DNA of 64,000 nt from Mycolicibacterium setense (GCF_000805385.1 NZ_JTJW01000007.1:124001-188000), one strand, 5' to 3'. Positions 34,150 to 43,054 are shown, counted from the stretch's first letter. Notes: a model not told the origin generated them from the sequence alone. A program made the numbers and translations.

Positions 34150-34982
34150 TTCAGACAGCTGCCGGCATCGACGGGAAGGGTGACCCCGGTGATGTAGCGG
34201 GCCTCGTCCGACGCCAGGAACAAGACCGCATTGCTGATGTCGTCGGGCGTGACCCAAGGGATCGGCAGCATGTGGAATGTCTGACAGATCGGGGCAAGGT
34301 CGTCCGGCCCTGGGTTCTCCAGGTCCGGCCGGAACATCCGATAGGTCGTCTCGTTCATCAGCATCGGGCTGTTGACGTGGGTCGGATGTACCGAATTCAC
34401 CCGGATCGAGTGCTGACCCAACTCGACGGCGAAGCTGCGCATCAGCCCGACGACACCGTGCTTGGCCGCGACGTAGTGCCCGGTGAACGGGTAGGCCTTG
34501 GACCCGGCAACCGAGCTGGTCAGGATGATCGAGCCACCGCGTCCCCCGGCGAGGATATGGGGCACACCGGCTTTGACGGTCTTCCAGACACCGCTGAGGT
34601 TGACGTCGATCATCTCCTGCCAGAGGTCCTCGTCCATCCGGTCCAGCTTCACCCCGGTGGTCCCGATACCCGCATTGGCCGCGATGATGTCGAGGCGCCC
34701 CAGTTGCTCGACTCCACTGTCGACCGCGTCCTTGAGGGCGCCGAAATCGCGCACGTCGACCTCGGCGGTGACGATGCGCCGCCCGATGTTCTTGACGAGG
34801 TCTGCGGTTTCGGCGAGGTCTTCGGCCGTCGCGCCCGAGGCCGGTGACCGGTCGAACGTCGCGCAGATGTCCACCGCGATGACGTCGGCGCCTTCGGCGG
34901 CCAGCCGCACGGCATGGCTGCGCCCCTGCCCGCGTGCCGCTCCCGTGATCAGTGCGACCTTGCCGTCGACCCGTCCAGTCAT
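34146..34982 (-). CDS. Mycofactocin-coupled SDR-type oxidoreductase
   Basis: This 278-residue SDR has the features of the mycofactocin-dependent subfamily: the cofactor motif ITGAARGQGRSHA at residues 13-25, an inserted region after DVIAVDICATF (about 40-60) and the YVAAKHGVVGLMRSFAVELG catalytic stretch. In this family the NAD is held tightly and electrons pass to mycofactocin rather than to free NAD. The substrate is unknown. It is the first gene of the SDR-P450-SRPBCC operon and faces tetR across a perfect 18-bp palindrome, so TetR control is likely. Confidence 0.88.
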   Translation of the reverse strand: MTGRVDGKVALITGAARGQGRSHAVRLAAEGADVIAVDICATFDRSPASGATAEDLAETADLVKNIGRRIVTAEVDVRDFGALKDAVDSGVEQLGRLDIIAANAGIGTTGVKLDRMDEDLWQEMIDVNLSGVWKTVKAGVPHILAGGRGGSIILTSSVAGSKAYPFTGHYVAAKHGVVGLMRSFAVELGQHSIRVNSVHPTHVNSPMLMNETTYRMFRPDLENPGPDDLAPICQTFHMLPIPWVTPDDISNAVLFLASDEARYITGVTLPVDAGSCLK

Positions 34983-35026
34983 CGCCCACCTTCATCGCCA
35001 AGGGCAGGTGCCGCCACACTGCCGAC

Positions 35027-35044
35027 ATTGGGCGATCGCCCAAT
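35027..35044. promoter_or_regulatory. Perfect 18-bp palindrome, putative TetR operator
   Basis: ATTGGGCGATCGCCCAAT is a perfect palindrome between the divergent SDR (start 34982) and tetR (start 35098) genes. Its length and symmetry suit a TetR dimer, and its position would let one site silence both operons. Confidence 0.8.
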
Positions 35045-35097
35045 AACTACACTCGGGCCATGTCTAGCAGCTGTTGCCGCGCGGGGTCAAGGGTGCG

Positions 35098-35703
35098 ATG
35101 AGCCCGCAGAGATCCGCCGGGCAGGCCGCACCCGGACGCGAATCGACCACCCGCCGGGCCCTGATCCGGGCCACCGCCCAGGTCATGCTCGACGAGGGAT
35201 ACGCGGCGGCGACGTCGCGGCGGGTCGCGGCGCAGGCCGGCGTGAAACCCGCTCTCGTGCACTATTACTTCCCCAGCATGGACGACCTCTTCGTCGCGGT
35301 GCTGCGGGCGGGCGCCGACACCAACCTCAGTGCGCAGCAGGAGGCCTTCGCCGAGGACGGTCCCCTACACGCACTGTGGGAGCTCAACAGCGCCCAGGGT
35401 GCGGCCTTGTGGATGGAGTTCATGGCCCTTGCCAACCACCGCAAGGCCATCCGTAGCGAGATCGCCGGCTATGCCGACAGGTTCCGTGAGCTCGAGGAGG
35501 CCGCGATGGCGTCAGCGCTGCGAGCCCACGGGGTCGATACCGACGAGTTCCCGCCCGTGGTGATGTCGATGATCGTGGCGAGCCTGGCCCGCATCCTGGT
35601 GCTCGAACAGGGGCTCGGCATCAGCCGAGGCCATACGCAGGCTCAGGATTTCGTGCGGCGCTATCTGGACCGGTTCGAACTTCCCCCGGGCGATCCGGCA
35701 TGA
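35098..35703 (+). CDS. TetR-family regulator
   Basis: This 201-residue regulator has an N-terminal HTH (RRALIRATAQVMLDEGYAAATSRRVAAQAGVKPALVHYYFPSMDDLFVAV) typical of TetR proteins, and a helical ligand domain with LAKGSAL-like and GHTQAQDFVRRYLD parts. I took the ATG at 35098. The adjacent palindrome is its likely site. Its stop overlaps the start of the acyl-CoA ligase gene (ATGA), so it is expressed with an enzyme whose CoA thioester product could be its inducer, a common arrangement. Confidence 0.88.
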   Translation: MSPQRSAGQAAPGRESTTRRALIRATAQVMLDEGYAAATSRRVAAQAGVKPALVHYYFPSMDDLFVAVLRAGADTNLSAQQEAFAEDGPLHALWELNSAQGAALWMEFMALANHRKAIRSEIAGYADRFRELEEAAMASALRAHGVDTDEFPPVVMSMIVASLARILVLEQGLGISRGHTQAQDFVRRYLDRFELPPGDPA

Positions 35704-37208
35704 GCCTTCTGCACGAGTTGATTTCGACGGCCGCCGGCAATGCCCCGCAGCGGCGGGCCATCGTGACCGACGACGGCACCACCGCGACCTTCGCCGAGTT
35801 CGACCGCCAGATCCGCGGCGTCGCGGGCTGGGTGTCCGCGCGGACCGCTCCGGGCGACCGGGTGGCCGTGGTCGCCGACAACAGCGCCGCCTACGCCCAG
35901 CTGTATTACGCCGTGCCGCGCAGTGGCCGCGTACTGACCCTGATCAACCAGCGTCTCAGCCCGACCGAACAGGCCGCGCAGTTGACCACCGCCGCGCCCT
36001 CCCTGCTGCTCGGCGACGAGCGTTACCTGTCGGCCGTGCCCGGCAGCGCGGCGCCGGCCGTCGCGTTCGAATCGGCACAGTGGAAGGCCGCATCCGCAAG
36101 CGCTCTCCCTTTCGAGGATGCCGCCGGACCGGACGACCCGGCCTGGCTGCTCTTCACCAGCGGCTCCACTGGGATTCCCAAAGCTGTTGTGCACAGCCAC
36201 CGTTCGATACTCACCGCGGTGTGGGGATCGGTCGAGGGCCGCTCCGTGACGCCCGGCGGGGTCTACCTGCTGCCGTTCCCGATGTGCCACATCGCCGGGT
36301 ACAACATGTTGGTCCAGCACGCGGTCACCGCCACCGTCGTCCTGTGCGGGCAGTTTCGCCCGGAGAGTTTCGCGCAGCTGGTTCGCGGCCACGCGGTGAC
36401 CTCGTGCTCGTTGGCGCCGACCATGTTGCATGCGCTGCTCGGGTACCTCGACCGCACCGGAACCGATTTGCCCACCCTCACCTCGATCGCGTACGGATCT
36501 GCCGCGATGCCGCTGGATCTGCTGCGCCGCGCGATCGACAGACTCGGAGTCGACTTCCACCAGGGGTACGGGATGACCGAAACCGGCGGGAACATCACGT
36601 TTCTCGGCCCCGACGATCACCGGGCCGGAACCACGGACCGACCAGAATTACTCACGAGTGCCGGCTATGCGCACCAGGATGTCGAGATCGGAATCGCCGC
36701 GCCGTCAGGGGATCTCCTGCCGTCCGGGCAGGTGGGTGAGATCGTGGTGCGCGGCGCGCAGGTGACGCCCGGCTACTGGCCCGACGGTGTCAGTACCGAG
36801 GGCGGTTGGCTGCACACCGGCGACGTGGGCCGAACCGATGCTGACGGAAGGCTGTTCGTGGTCGACCGGCTCAAGGACATCATCGTCACCGGCGGTGAGA
36901 ACGTGTCCTCCCGCGAGGTCGAGGACGCGCTGTCCGATCACCCGGCAGTCGACCAGGTGGCCGTGGTCGCCGTGCCCGACGACTACTGGGGTGAAGCGGT
37001 CTGCGCGGTGGTCGTCGCGGCTCACGGATGCCAACCGACCGCCGAGGAACTGATCGGCCACGTGCGCGGCACGATAGCGGGTTTCAAGCGACCGCGGTTG
37101 GTGCTGTTCGCCGAGGCGCTACCGCTGACCGGCAACGGCAAGGTCGCCAAGGACCGGGTTCGCGCCTTCGCTCGCGCCGCCGTTCAAGGTGGTGCCGAGA
37201 ACTCGTAG
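35700..37208 (+). CDS. AMP-forming acyl-CoA ligase
   Basis: This 502-residue member of the acyl-adenylate family carries the P-loop LLFTSGSTGIPKAVVHSH near residue 150, the GYGMTETGG adenine motif near 288, the hinge TGDVGRTDADGRLFVVDRLKDIIVTGGENV near 390 and the C-terminal catalytic Lys in PLTGNGKVAKD. It resembles medium-chain or aromatic acyl-CoA ligases rather than long-chain FadD proteins, because it lacks their insertions. It is coupled to tetR (ATGA). Whether it works with the divergent P450/SDR operon is inferred from the shared operator. Confidence 0.9.
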   Translation: MSLLHELISTAAGNAPQRRAIVTDDGTTATFAEFDRQIRGVAGWVSARTAPGDRVAVVADNSAAYAQLYYAVPRSGRVLTLINQRLSPTEQAAQLTTAAPSLLLGDERYLSAVPGSAAPAVAFESAQWKAASASALPFEDAAGPDDPAWLLFTSGSTGIPKAVVHSHRSILTAVWGSVEGRSVTPGGVYLLPFPMCHIAGYNMLVQHAVTATVVLCGQFRPESFAQLVRGHAVTSCSLAPTMLHALLGYLDRTGTDLPTLTSIAYGSAAMPLDLLRRAIDRLGVDFHQGYGMTETGGNITFLGPDDHRAGTTDRPELLTSAGYAHQDVEIGIAAPSGDLLPSGQVGEIVVRGAQVTPGYWPDGVSTEGGWLHTGDVGRTDADGRLFVVDRLKDIIVTGGENVSSREVEDALSDHPAVDQVAVVAVPDDYWGEAVCAVVVAAHGCQPTAEELIGHVRGTIAGFKRPRLVLFAEALPLTGNGKVAKDRVRAFARAAVQGGAENS

Positions 37209-37612
37209 CAGACCGGTCCGCCGAGAAGTTCGCCCGCACAGCGCGGGTCATCGCAGCCGTCATCGCAACCGACGGCATGGCGAGGCACTGGATCGGCACG
37301 TTGGGTCAGGCGTGCGACACCGGCACCGCTACCCCACCGATAGATGCCGAGGCAGCCATCGCCACGGCAATCGTTCTCCTCAATCTCGGGACGATCGCCA
37401 TCGTTAACCCCATCCCCGGCGAAGCATCCCCGGAGATGGCCGTGGCCAACCCCTCAGACGGCCGCGACACAACGGACGATACGCCGAGTGCAGGCGTTTG
37501 CCGGGTTTTCCGCGACATATCGGGGTAAATTTGACAAGCCGTCCTGCCATGCCCATTCCGGACGCGTTGGGCCGCTTCTGTTCAATTTTACGAAATCCAG
37601 CTGGAGGCCCAA
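37209..37612. other. 404-base gap with no supported gene
   Basis: No convincing gene was found. The minus-strand reading at 37306-37518 ends in a signal-peptide-like stretch but has no mature domain and no ribosome site, so it may be a decayed secreted-protein start. A TTGACA hexamer at 37531-37536 is a possible -35 element for the next operon, but I see no clear -10. A CTGGAGG site at 37602-37608 precedes the next gene. Confidence 0.4.
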
Positions 37613-38173
37613 ATGACTACGCCAAATCGTGACTGGACCAAGCCGGCCGCAATGGCGATTCCGCCGGAAGGCTATTTCGAGCTCGAGCAAGGCCGGTACG
37701 GCCCTACCTATCCGAGAACGCCTGCCTGCCACGGGTTCTCGATCATCGCTAAGGTGAAAGAGGGTCGTGAGGAGGTGGTGCGCGCGTACGGCAAGCAAAT
37801 TGAGGCCGCGGTCGCCGCCAGCCCGGAAGTGCTGGCGCCGCTGCGGCTGCATTATTTGCGTTGGGTACTTTTCGACGTCGGATCGGGCCTGCATTTCCAA
37901 TACCAGGGCATCTTCGACACCGATTTCGACAAGTACACCGAGGATGCGGTGCAATTGTTCAGCAGTACGGGAATCACAACGGTGTTCACGAATCTGGAGG
38001 GGTTTCCCGACGATTGGAAGGAGAACCCCGGAGCTTTCATCGAGTTCGTCCGTGCGCATCAGGTCCCGAGCTTCCTGGAATATGGCGAGTACCCGTACGT
38101 GACCGCCGATGAGATCAAGAAAGCGCTGCGGCTCAAGGCCGCCTTCTCCACCATGCTCGATCAGATGCAGTAG
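37613..38173 (+). CDS. Conserved protein of the DyP-like cassette (ferredoxin-like fold?)
   Basis: This 186-residue soluble protein has an excellent ribosome site (CTGGAGG) upstream. The segment HGFSIIAKVKEGREEVVRAYGKQIEAAV and the later LRLHYLRWVLFDVGSGLHFQYQGIFDTDFDKYTEDAVQLF have the beta-alpha-beta rhythm of the dimeric alpha+beta barrel proteins that also make up DyP peroxidases. No heme ligand is recognisable. It is the first gene of a three-gene unit; the DyP-like gene follows six bases after its stop. The function is unknown; I infer an accessory or partner role for the DyP-like protein. Confidence 0.75.
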   Translation: MTTPNRDWTKPAAMAIPPEGYFELEQGRYGPTYPRTPACHGFSIIAKVKEGREEVVRAYGKQIEAAVAASPEVLAPLRLHYLRWVLFDVGSGLHFQYQGIFDTDFDKYTEDAVQLFSSTGITTVFTNLEGFPDDWKENPGAFIEFVRAHQVPSFLEYGEYPYVTADEIKKALRLKAAFSTMLDQMQ

Positions 38174-38179
38174 CCGGCC

Positions 38180-39511
38180 GTGCTCGAGTTAGACGAGATC
38201 CAGCACATTCTGCTGACCCGCACCCCGGCCATCACCGGGCGCTACGAATTCCTGACGTTCGACACCCCGGAGGGCGGCCGGGCCTGGGTTACCGCACTGC
38301 TCGACAAGGTGTCCTCGGCAGCGGCGGCCGTAGCCGCCATGGAGGAATCCGACCGCTGGGTCACACTGGCGTTCACCTGGACCGGATTGCGGGCGCTCGG
38401 CCTCGACGAGGAATCGCTGGCCACCTTTCCGGCGGCATTCCGGGAAGGCATGGCGCACCGGGCCACCATCCTCGGGGACACCGGCGAGGCCGCACCCGAA
38501 CACTGGTTGGGTGGCCTGGCCGGTGCAGATCTTCATGCGATCGCGATCCTGTTCGCGCGCACCGACGAACAGTGCCGCCGCTCCATCGAAGAGCACGACA
38601 AGCTGCTGGCCAGAACCGACGGCGTGCGCAGTCTGTCCTACCTCGACCTCAACGCGACCCCGCCGTTCAACTACGCACACGACCACTTCGGGTTCCGTGA
38701 CCGGTTGTCGCAACCGGTGATGAAGGGTTCCGGTGAGGAGCCGACACCGGGTTCGGGCGACCCACTGGAGCCCGGTGAGTTCATCCTCGGCTACCCCGAT
38801 GAGGACGGATCCGTCCCCGATCCGCCCAAGCCGGAGGCGCTTTCGCGCAACGGCAGCTACCTGGCCTACCGCAGGCTCGCGGAGCATGTCGCACTGTTTC
38901 GGGACTACATACGTGAACGGTCGGATTCTCCCGAGGGCGAAGAACTGCTGGCTGCGAAGTTCATGGGTCGCTGGCGCAGCGGCGCTCCCCTGGTCTTGGC
39001 GCCCGAGCACGACGATCCCGAGTTGGGCGCAGATCCCATGCGCAACAACGCTTTCGATTACAAGCAGATGGACCCTTTCGGCTATGCCTGCCCGCTGGGA
39101 TCGCATGCGCGCCGGCTCAATCCACGCGATACCGCGCACTACATGAATCGGCGGCGGATGATCCGGCGCGGCGCCACGTACGGTGCGGCCCTGCCGGACG
39201 GCGCACCCGATGACGGTGTGGATCGCGGGATCGCGGCATTCATCATCTGTGCCGACCTGGTGCGCCAGTTCGAGTTCGCGCAGAACGTCTGGATCAACGA
39301 CAAGACGTTTCACGAACTCGGCAACGAGCACGACCCGATCTGCGGCACCCAGGACGGCACTCTGGACTTTGCCGTCCCGAAACGTCCGATACGTAAGGTA
39401 CACAAGGGGATTCCCGCTTTCACCACACTGCGCGGCGGCGCCTACTTCTTCCTGCCGGGCATGTCGGGACTACGCTTCCTGGCCACCGGCGGCGGACAGG
39501 CAACGTCATGA
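38180..39511 (+). CDS. Divergent DyP-type peroxidase-family protein
   Basis: This 443-residue protein resembles heme-dependent DyP peroxidases. The distal motif that normally reads GxxDG appears as GFRDR, with the catalytic Asp kept but the second Gly replaced by Arg. The proximal heme His is likely in LGSHARRLNPR near residue 315. The C-terminal part ends DGTLDFAVPKRPIR and a beta-rich segment. The length fits the larger (C/D-like) DyP classes. No Tat or Sec signal is seen, so it is cytoplasmic. Start GTG 38180 lies six bases after the previous stop; the next gene overlaps by ATGA. Confidence 0.8.
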   Translation: MLELDEIQHILLTRTPAITGRYEFLTFDTPEGGRAWVTALLDKVSSAAAAVAAMEESDRWVTLAFTWTGLRALGLDEESLATFPAAFREGMAHRATILGDTGEAAPEHWLGGLAGADLHAIAILFARTDEQCRRSIEEHDKLLARTDGVRSLSYLDLNATPPFNYAHDHFGFRDRLSQPVMKGSGEEPTPGSGDPLEPGEFILGYPDEDGSVPDPPKPEALSRNGSYLAYRRLAEHVALFRDYIRERSDSPEGEELLAAKFMGRWRSGAPLVLAPEHDDPELGADPMRNNAFDYKQMDPFGYACPLGSHARRLNPRDTAHYMNRRRMIRRGATYGAALPDGAPDDGVDRGIAAFIICADLVRQFEFAQNVWINDKTFHELGNEHDPICGTQDGTLDFAVPKRPIRKVHKGIPAFTTLRGGAYFFLPGMSGLRFLATGGGQATS

Positions 39512-40512
39512 CCGGTGCGCGCACCTACAACCAGACCCACATCCCCCGCCGTCACGACGGGCGCCGCCGGATCAGCATCTACTGGACCTGGAGCTACCCG
39601 TGGGAAGCCCAGCGCGATCCGGCTGCCATGGAGAACCGGTTCTCCACCATGACCGAGGTTCGCAATGTGCTGTGGCCGGCGTACGAGACCCCCGAATACG
39701 CTGCAGCGTCATTCCTGCAGGGCATCGCCGGCACGCTGGAGTTGTTCCACCGTTCGACGCTGGCCTTCCAAGAATTGGCGGGTGAGGTCACCGGGCATCC
39801 GGTGGCCGTCTTCCAGCGGATCGATCAGGCCGGCTACCACCTTCCGATCGATGAGCGGGTTCTCGACGATTGCGACACCCTCATGGTGTTCGGCCTCGAC
39901 CACATCCTGTCCGAACAACAGGCCGCCCCGGCCGAGGTCGACGCGATCCGTCGCTGGCTACAGCGTGAGGGCACCTGCCTGCTGCTGGCGCCGCACCACG
40001 ATGTCGGTGACACCGACGACTTCACCAGGCGCCAGGTCGAATACCTGCATCACGGAGATCCGCTGGTGCCACGGCAACAGCGCTTCGGGCAATACACCCG
40101 TTCGCTGATGGCGGCGCTCGACGTCCCCGTGCTCAACGTCTGGGGGCTACGTCCGGCTGTCGTCGCGGGCACCACGGAGATCGCACCGTTGACGGCTCTA
40201 CGCGATCTGGACTCCCCCGGGTTGCTCGCCGATGTCAGCACCTTCAATTTCCACCCACACCTACCGCACTATTCACTCACCGCACCGGAGAGCAGCACAC
40301 TGCGGGTGCTGGGGCGCCAACTCGTCGACCCCACCCGGCCGCATCCGTTCACAGCGTCGGGCGACTCCGAGTTCAACGCGCTGGTCTGGCTACCCCCGAC
40401 CGCCGCTCGGGCCGGCGATATCGTCCTGGTCGATTCCACCAATTTCACGACATTGTTCGGCGGCACCGACAGTCTCAGACATTTCTGGAACAACCTGGCG
40501 ACCATGCCGTAA
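39508..40512 (+). CDS. Uncharacterised protein with class I GATase-like segment
   Basis: This 334-residue protein is not one I recognise by name. The middle part, CDTLMVFGLDHILSEQQAAPAEVDAIRRWLQREGTCLLLAPHHDV, follows the pattern seen in flavodoxin-like glutamine-amidotransferase-fold domains (beta strand, loop, helix with 'I/L-RRW', beta strand ending in a small residue then H). No Cys-His-Glu triad is visible, so amidotransferase activity is not implied. An arginine/histidine-rich start (HIPRRHDGRRRISIYW) precedes it. It is translationally coupled to the DyP-like gene. Confidence 0.6.
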   Translation: MTGARTYNQTHIPRRHDGRRRISIYWTWSYPWEAQRDPAAMENRFSTMTEVRNVLWPAYETPEYAAASFLQGIAGTLELFHRSTLAFQELAGEVTGHPVAVFQRIDQAGYHLPIDERVLDDCDTLMVFGLDHILSEQQAAPAEVDAIRRWLQREGTCLLLAPHHDVGDTDDFTRRQVEYLHHGDPLVPRQQRFGQYTRSLMAALDVPVLNVWGLRPAVVAGTTEIAPLTALRDLDSPGLLADVSTFNFHPHLPHYSLTAPESSTLRVLGRQLVDPTRPHPFTASGDSEFNALVWLPPTAARAGDIVLVDSTNFTTLFGGTDSLRHFWNNLATMP

Positions 40513-40526
40513 TTCGGTCGGAGCCC

Positions 40527-41597
40527 CTACGGCATCGCGCCGAGGAACCACAGGCCCGCGGGCGCAGGTGCTGGCGCCGGTGCGGGCACTGGCGCAGGTG
40601 CGGGTGGCGATGCGGGCAGGGGCAGTGCGGGCTGTGGCAGCGCCGCCGGGCCGGGCGCCGGATCTGTCGCCAGGTGCGGTGCGGCTGCCGGCGCGGCGCC
40701 GATCGGACCGGTGACAGCCGCCGGAATGTGCTGCACCGGGGCCGCACCGGCAGGGACGGCGAGCGCGACGGGCTGCTGGACCGGACGCGGATCGACGGTC
40801 GCCTGCGCGACGGCCGGCACCGACTCCCGGACAACCGGAATCGCTTGGGGTACCGGCGATTCGGCATGGGCTACGGGTTGAACTGGTTCCGCCGCGGTTT
40901 CCACCGCCGATGCCGCAGGTTCGACCGGTTCGGCGATCGGTGTCCTGGCGGCCCGCTCGGCCACGAACTCCTCCTCGGGCAGCGCCACCGATCGGGTTGC
41001 CTCGCGCGGCGTGGCGACTGTGACGAGCTGAGGTTCCGCAGCCGCGGTGATGGCACCGTCGTCGGCTGCCGGGCCCGGCACCGGTTCGACGTACTGCGAC
41101 CCCACCGTGAGAAGACCGGCGGCAATCGCCGCGGCAGCAGCGGCCGCTGCCCGCGCCGCTGTGTACCTGCGGGGCGCGACAACCCGAACCGCGACAGGTC
41201 TGGGCGCCCGGGCGACCACGTCGGTGGCGACGGCGAGCGCAGCTGACCGGGCGGCCCGCAGACGCACGGCCGCCCCGATGTCGTCGGGGTCGGTCGTGGC
41301 GAACGGTTCGGGCACGACGCGCACGTCGTCGAAGCCCGCGCCCGCAAGCAGGTCGAGAAGTTCGGCCATGCGGTCGTCCTCGGCGGCGCATACCCCGATC
41401 GAGGCCACATGCTGACCGCTGGAGGCCGCGATGGCCTGCGCACTGCGGGCCGCGGCGGCGGCCCGGGCAGCCAGCTGATCGGCGGAGTCGACGTCAAACG
41501 CATCGTCATCGAGCGGGGTCGCGTCGGCGGAGCGGCGGTCGCAGAGTGCCCAGGCGATGCCGTGCGAAGTCATCGACAGGCCCAGCACTGCCTTCAC
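40527..41597 (-). CDS. DUF7159-type mycobacterial membrane protein
   Basis: This 356-residue protein has an N-terminal globular domain (VKAVLGLSMTSHGIAWALCD...) of the mycobacterial DUF7159 type, containing QHVASIGVCAAEDDRMAELLDLLAG. A single membrane helix (RAAAAAAAAIAAGLLTVGS, near residue 150-170) separates it from an extracytoplasmic, Ala/Pro/Val/Glu-rich low-complexity tail ending in a Pro-Ala repeat run and WFLGAMP. The GTG at 41595-41597 matches the start of the DUF7159 motif. The function is unknown; the tail looks like a cell-wall-spanning spacer. Confidence 0.78.
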   Translation of the reverse strand: MKAVLGLSMTSHGIAWALCDRRSADATPLDDDAFDVDSADQLAARAAAAARSAQAIAASSGQHVASIGVCAAEDDRMAELLDLLAGAGFDDVRVVPEPFATTDPDDIGAAVRLRAARSAALAVATDVVARAPRPVAVRVVAPRRYTAARAAAAAAAAIAAGLLTVGSQYVEPVPGPAADDGAITAAAEPQLVTVATPREATRSVALPEEEFVAERAARTPIAEPVEPAASAVETAAEPVQPVAHAESPVPQAIPVVRESVPAVAQATVDPRPVQQPVALAVPAGAAPVQHIPAAVTGPIGAAPAAAPHLATDPAPGPAALPQPALPLPASPPAPAPVPAPAPAPAPAGLWFLGAMP

Positions 41598-41714
41598 CCG
41601 GTGACCTCGATTTCCCTCGCGCGACCCGACCGCGACGAGCGTAAGCCGCGCCGCGGGGATCGGCATCCCGTGGAAGCGATCGGTAACCGTGTGGGCACCC
41701 AGAATTCATCTGGG

Positions 41715-42257
41715 TCAGCTCGCGGGCTCTCCTGCCACGCCTGCGGTCAGCAGCCGATGCGCCGCAGGATCACCGTTGAGCAGGCGGCTGGACCGCCGGG
41801 TGATCTGCCAGTGCCCGTCCGTGCGCGCCAGTTCGAAGTGATTGGCCGTTGCCCGCCACACCACATACTCACTGGAACCGTCCGGGGTCTCGCGACGGAC
41901 CAGCACCAGCGACTCACACACGGCCACCGCGGTGTCGGCGTCGACCGTGACCACGGCGGGGCCGAGAAAGTGACTGCAGCCCGAGGCCACCAGGGCACGG
42001 TGCGACGACGAGCTGACCATCGCGTGGACATCCGCGCGGCCGGCCATCGTCCAACCCTCGACCTCATAGCGACCGTCGGGTGCCCACAGTGCAGCGGTCC
42101 CGTCGGCGTCGGCGGCGTCCACCTGCGGGCCGTAGGGCGCGATCAGCCGGGCGATGTCGCGTTCGTCCTCGAGGCGACGCAGCCGCGCCTCGAGCGCGGC
42201 CACGTCGGACGCCGCGGTCCCGGATGTCGCGGCCCCGGATGTCGCCTCGAATGTCAT
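41715..42257 (-). CDS. SnoaL-like (NTF2 fold) protein
   Basis: This 180-residue protein belongs to the SnoaL-like group often found as DUF4440/aromatic-ring-dioxygenase beta-subunit-like proteins: VAALEARLRRLEDERDIARLIAPYGPQVDAADADGTAALWAPDGRYEVEG is the standard N-terminal motif, and the rest alternates strands ending in TRRSSRLLNG. A short tandem-repeat-like segment encodes TSGAATSGTAASD at the N-terminus. The ATG overlaps the stop of the SDR gene (ATGA), so the two are co-translated. A role in isomerising or binding the SDR product is plausible. Confidence 0.83.
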   Translation of the reverse strand: MTFEATSGAATSGTAASDVAALEARLRRLEDERDIARLIAPYGPQVDAADADGTAALWAPDGRYEVEGWTMAGRADVHAMVSSSSHRALVASGCSHFLGPAVVTVDADTAVAVCESLVLVRRETPDGSSEYVVWRATANHFELARTDGHWQITRRSSRLLNGDPAAHRLLTAGVAGEPAS

Positions 42258-43054
42258 TGCGGCGCCCGCGCATTGATCAGGTTGCGGATGGCGGCGTCGG
42301 ACTTCAGCACCACCTGGGCCCGGTCGGGCGCGCTGTTCATCTCGGCGCGGCCGGCGTTGCCGCCGGCCACATGGACCGGCCCCGCACCGAGGTGGTCCAG
42401 GCCCTCGCGGGCAACCTCGGCGGGGTCGTTGATGCGCATGCCCGGCGCCTCGAAGTTCAGGCCGGCGCGCTGCATCGCCGGGGTACGGGTCACGCCGAGC
42501 ACCAGTTCCAGCACATCGACGTTGTACTCACGCAGTTCCAGCCACAGGCTCTCGGCGAACAGCCGGCCATAGGCCTTCACCCCGCCGTACACGGTGTGCC
42601 GCATCGACCCCGCATAGCCCGCCAACGAACCAACGAGCAGAATGCCGCCCCGCCCCCGCGCAGCCATCGGCCTGCCGAAATGCTGGACCAGCTCCATCAT
42701 CCTGGTGACGTTGAGGTCCACGACCTTCTGGAACTCGGCCAGCGGCGCGTCCAGGAACCGTTCGCTGCAGGTGTTGGCGCCTGCGTTGTAGATCAGCAGA
42801 CCGACGTCCAGATCAGCAGTCGCATCGGCGATCCGTGCGGTCGAAGCAGGATCCACCAGATCGACAGTCACCGTGCGCACCTGCACACCAACGTCACGGC
42901 ACCGCTGCGCCGTGGCCTCCAGCGGACCGGCCTTGCGGGCCAGGAGCACCAGGTTGAAGCCGTCTTCGGCGAGCATGCGGGCGAACTCTGCGCCGACCCC
43001 CTCAGAGCCGCCGGCGATCACAGCCCATGGTCCGTATTTTCCAAGGTCGGTCAT
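42254..43054 (-). CDS. Short-chain dehydrogenase/reductase
   Basis: This 266-residue SDR begins MTDLGKYGPWAVIAGGSEGVGAEFARML, where GGSEGVG is the cofactor-binding motif (residues 15-21). The NAG motif appears in IYNAGANTC, and the catalytic region is VGSLAGYAGSMRHTVYGGVKAYG, with Tyr and Lys of YxxxK read as YGGVK. It belongs to the classical SDRs of the DltE/17-beta-HSD type. It is co-transcribed with the SnoaL-like gene and diverges from an MFS transporter gene 96 bases away, which may import or export its substrate. Confidence 0.87.
   Translation of the reverse strand: MTDLGKYGPWAVIAGGSEGVGAEFARMLAEDGFNLVLLARKAGPLEATAQRCRDVGVQVRTVTVDLVDPASTARIADATADLDVGLLIYNAGANTCSERFLDAPLAEFQKVVDLNVTRMMELVQHFGRPMAARGRGGILLVGSLAGYAGSMRHTVYGGVKAYGRLFAESLWLELREYNVDVLELVLGVTRTPAMQRAGLNFEAPGMRINDPAEVAREGLDHLGAGPVHVAGGNAGRAEMNSAPDRAQVVLKSDAAIRNLINARAPQ

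Noticed and set aside
37306..37518. 70-residue minus-strand frame ending in a signal-peptide-like stretch
   Set aside because: It lacks a mature domain and ribosome site; considered only as a possible remnant.
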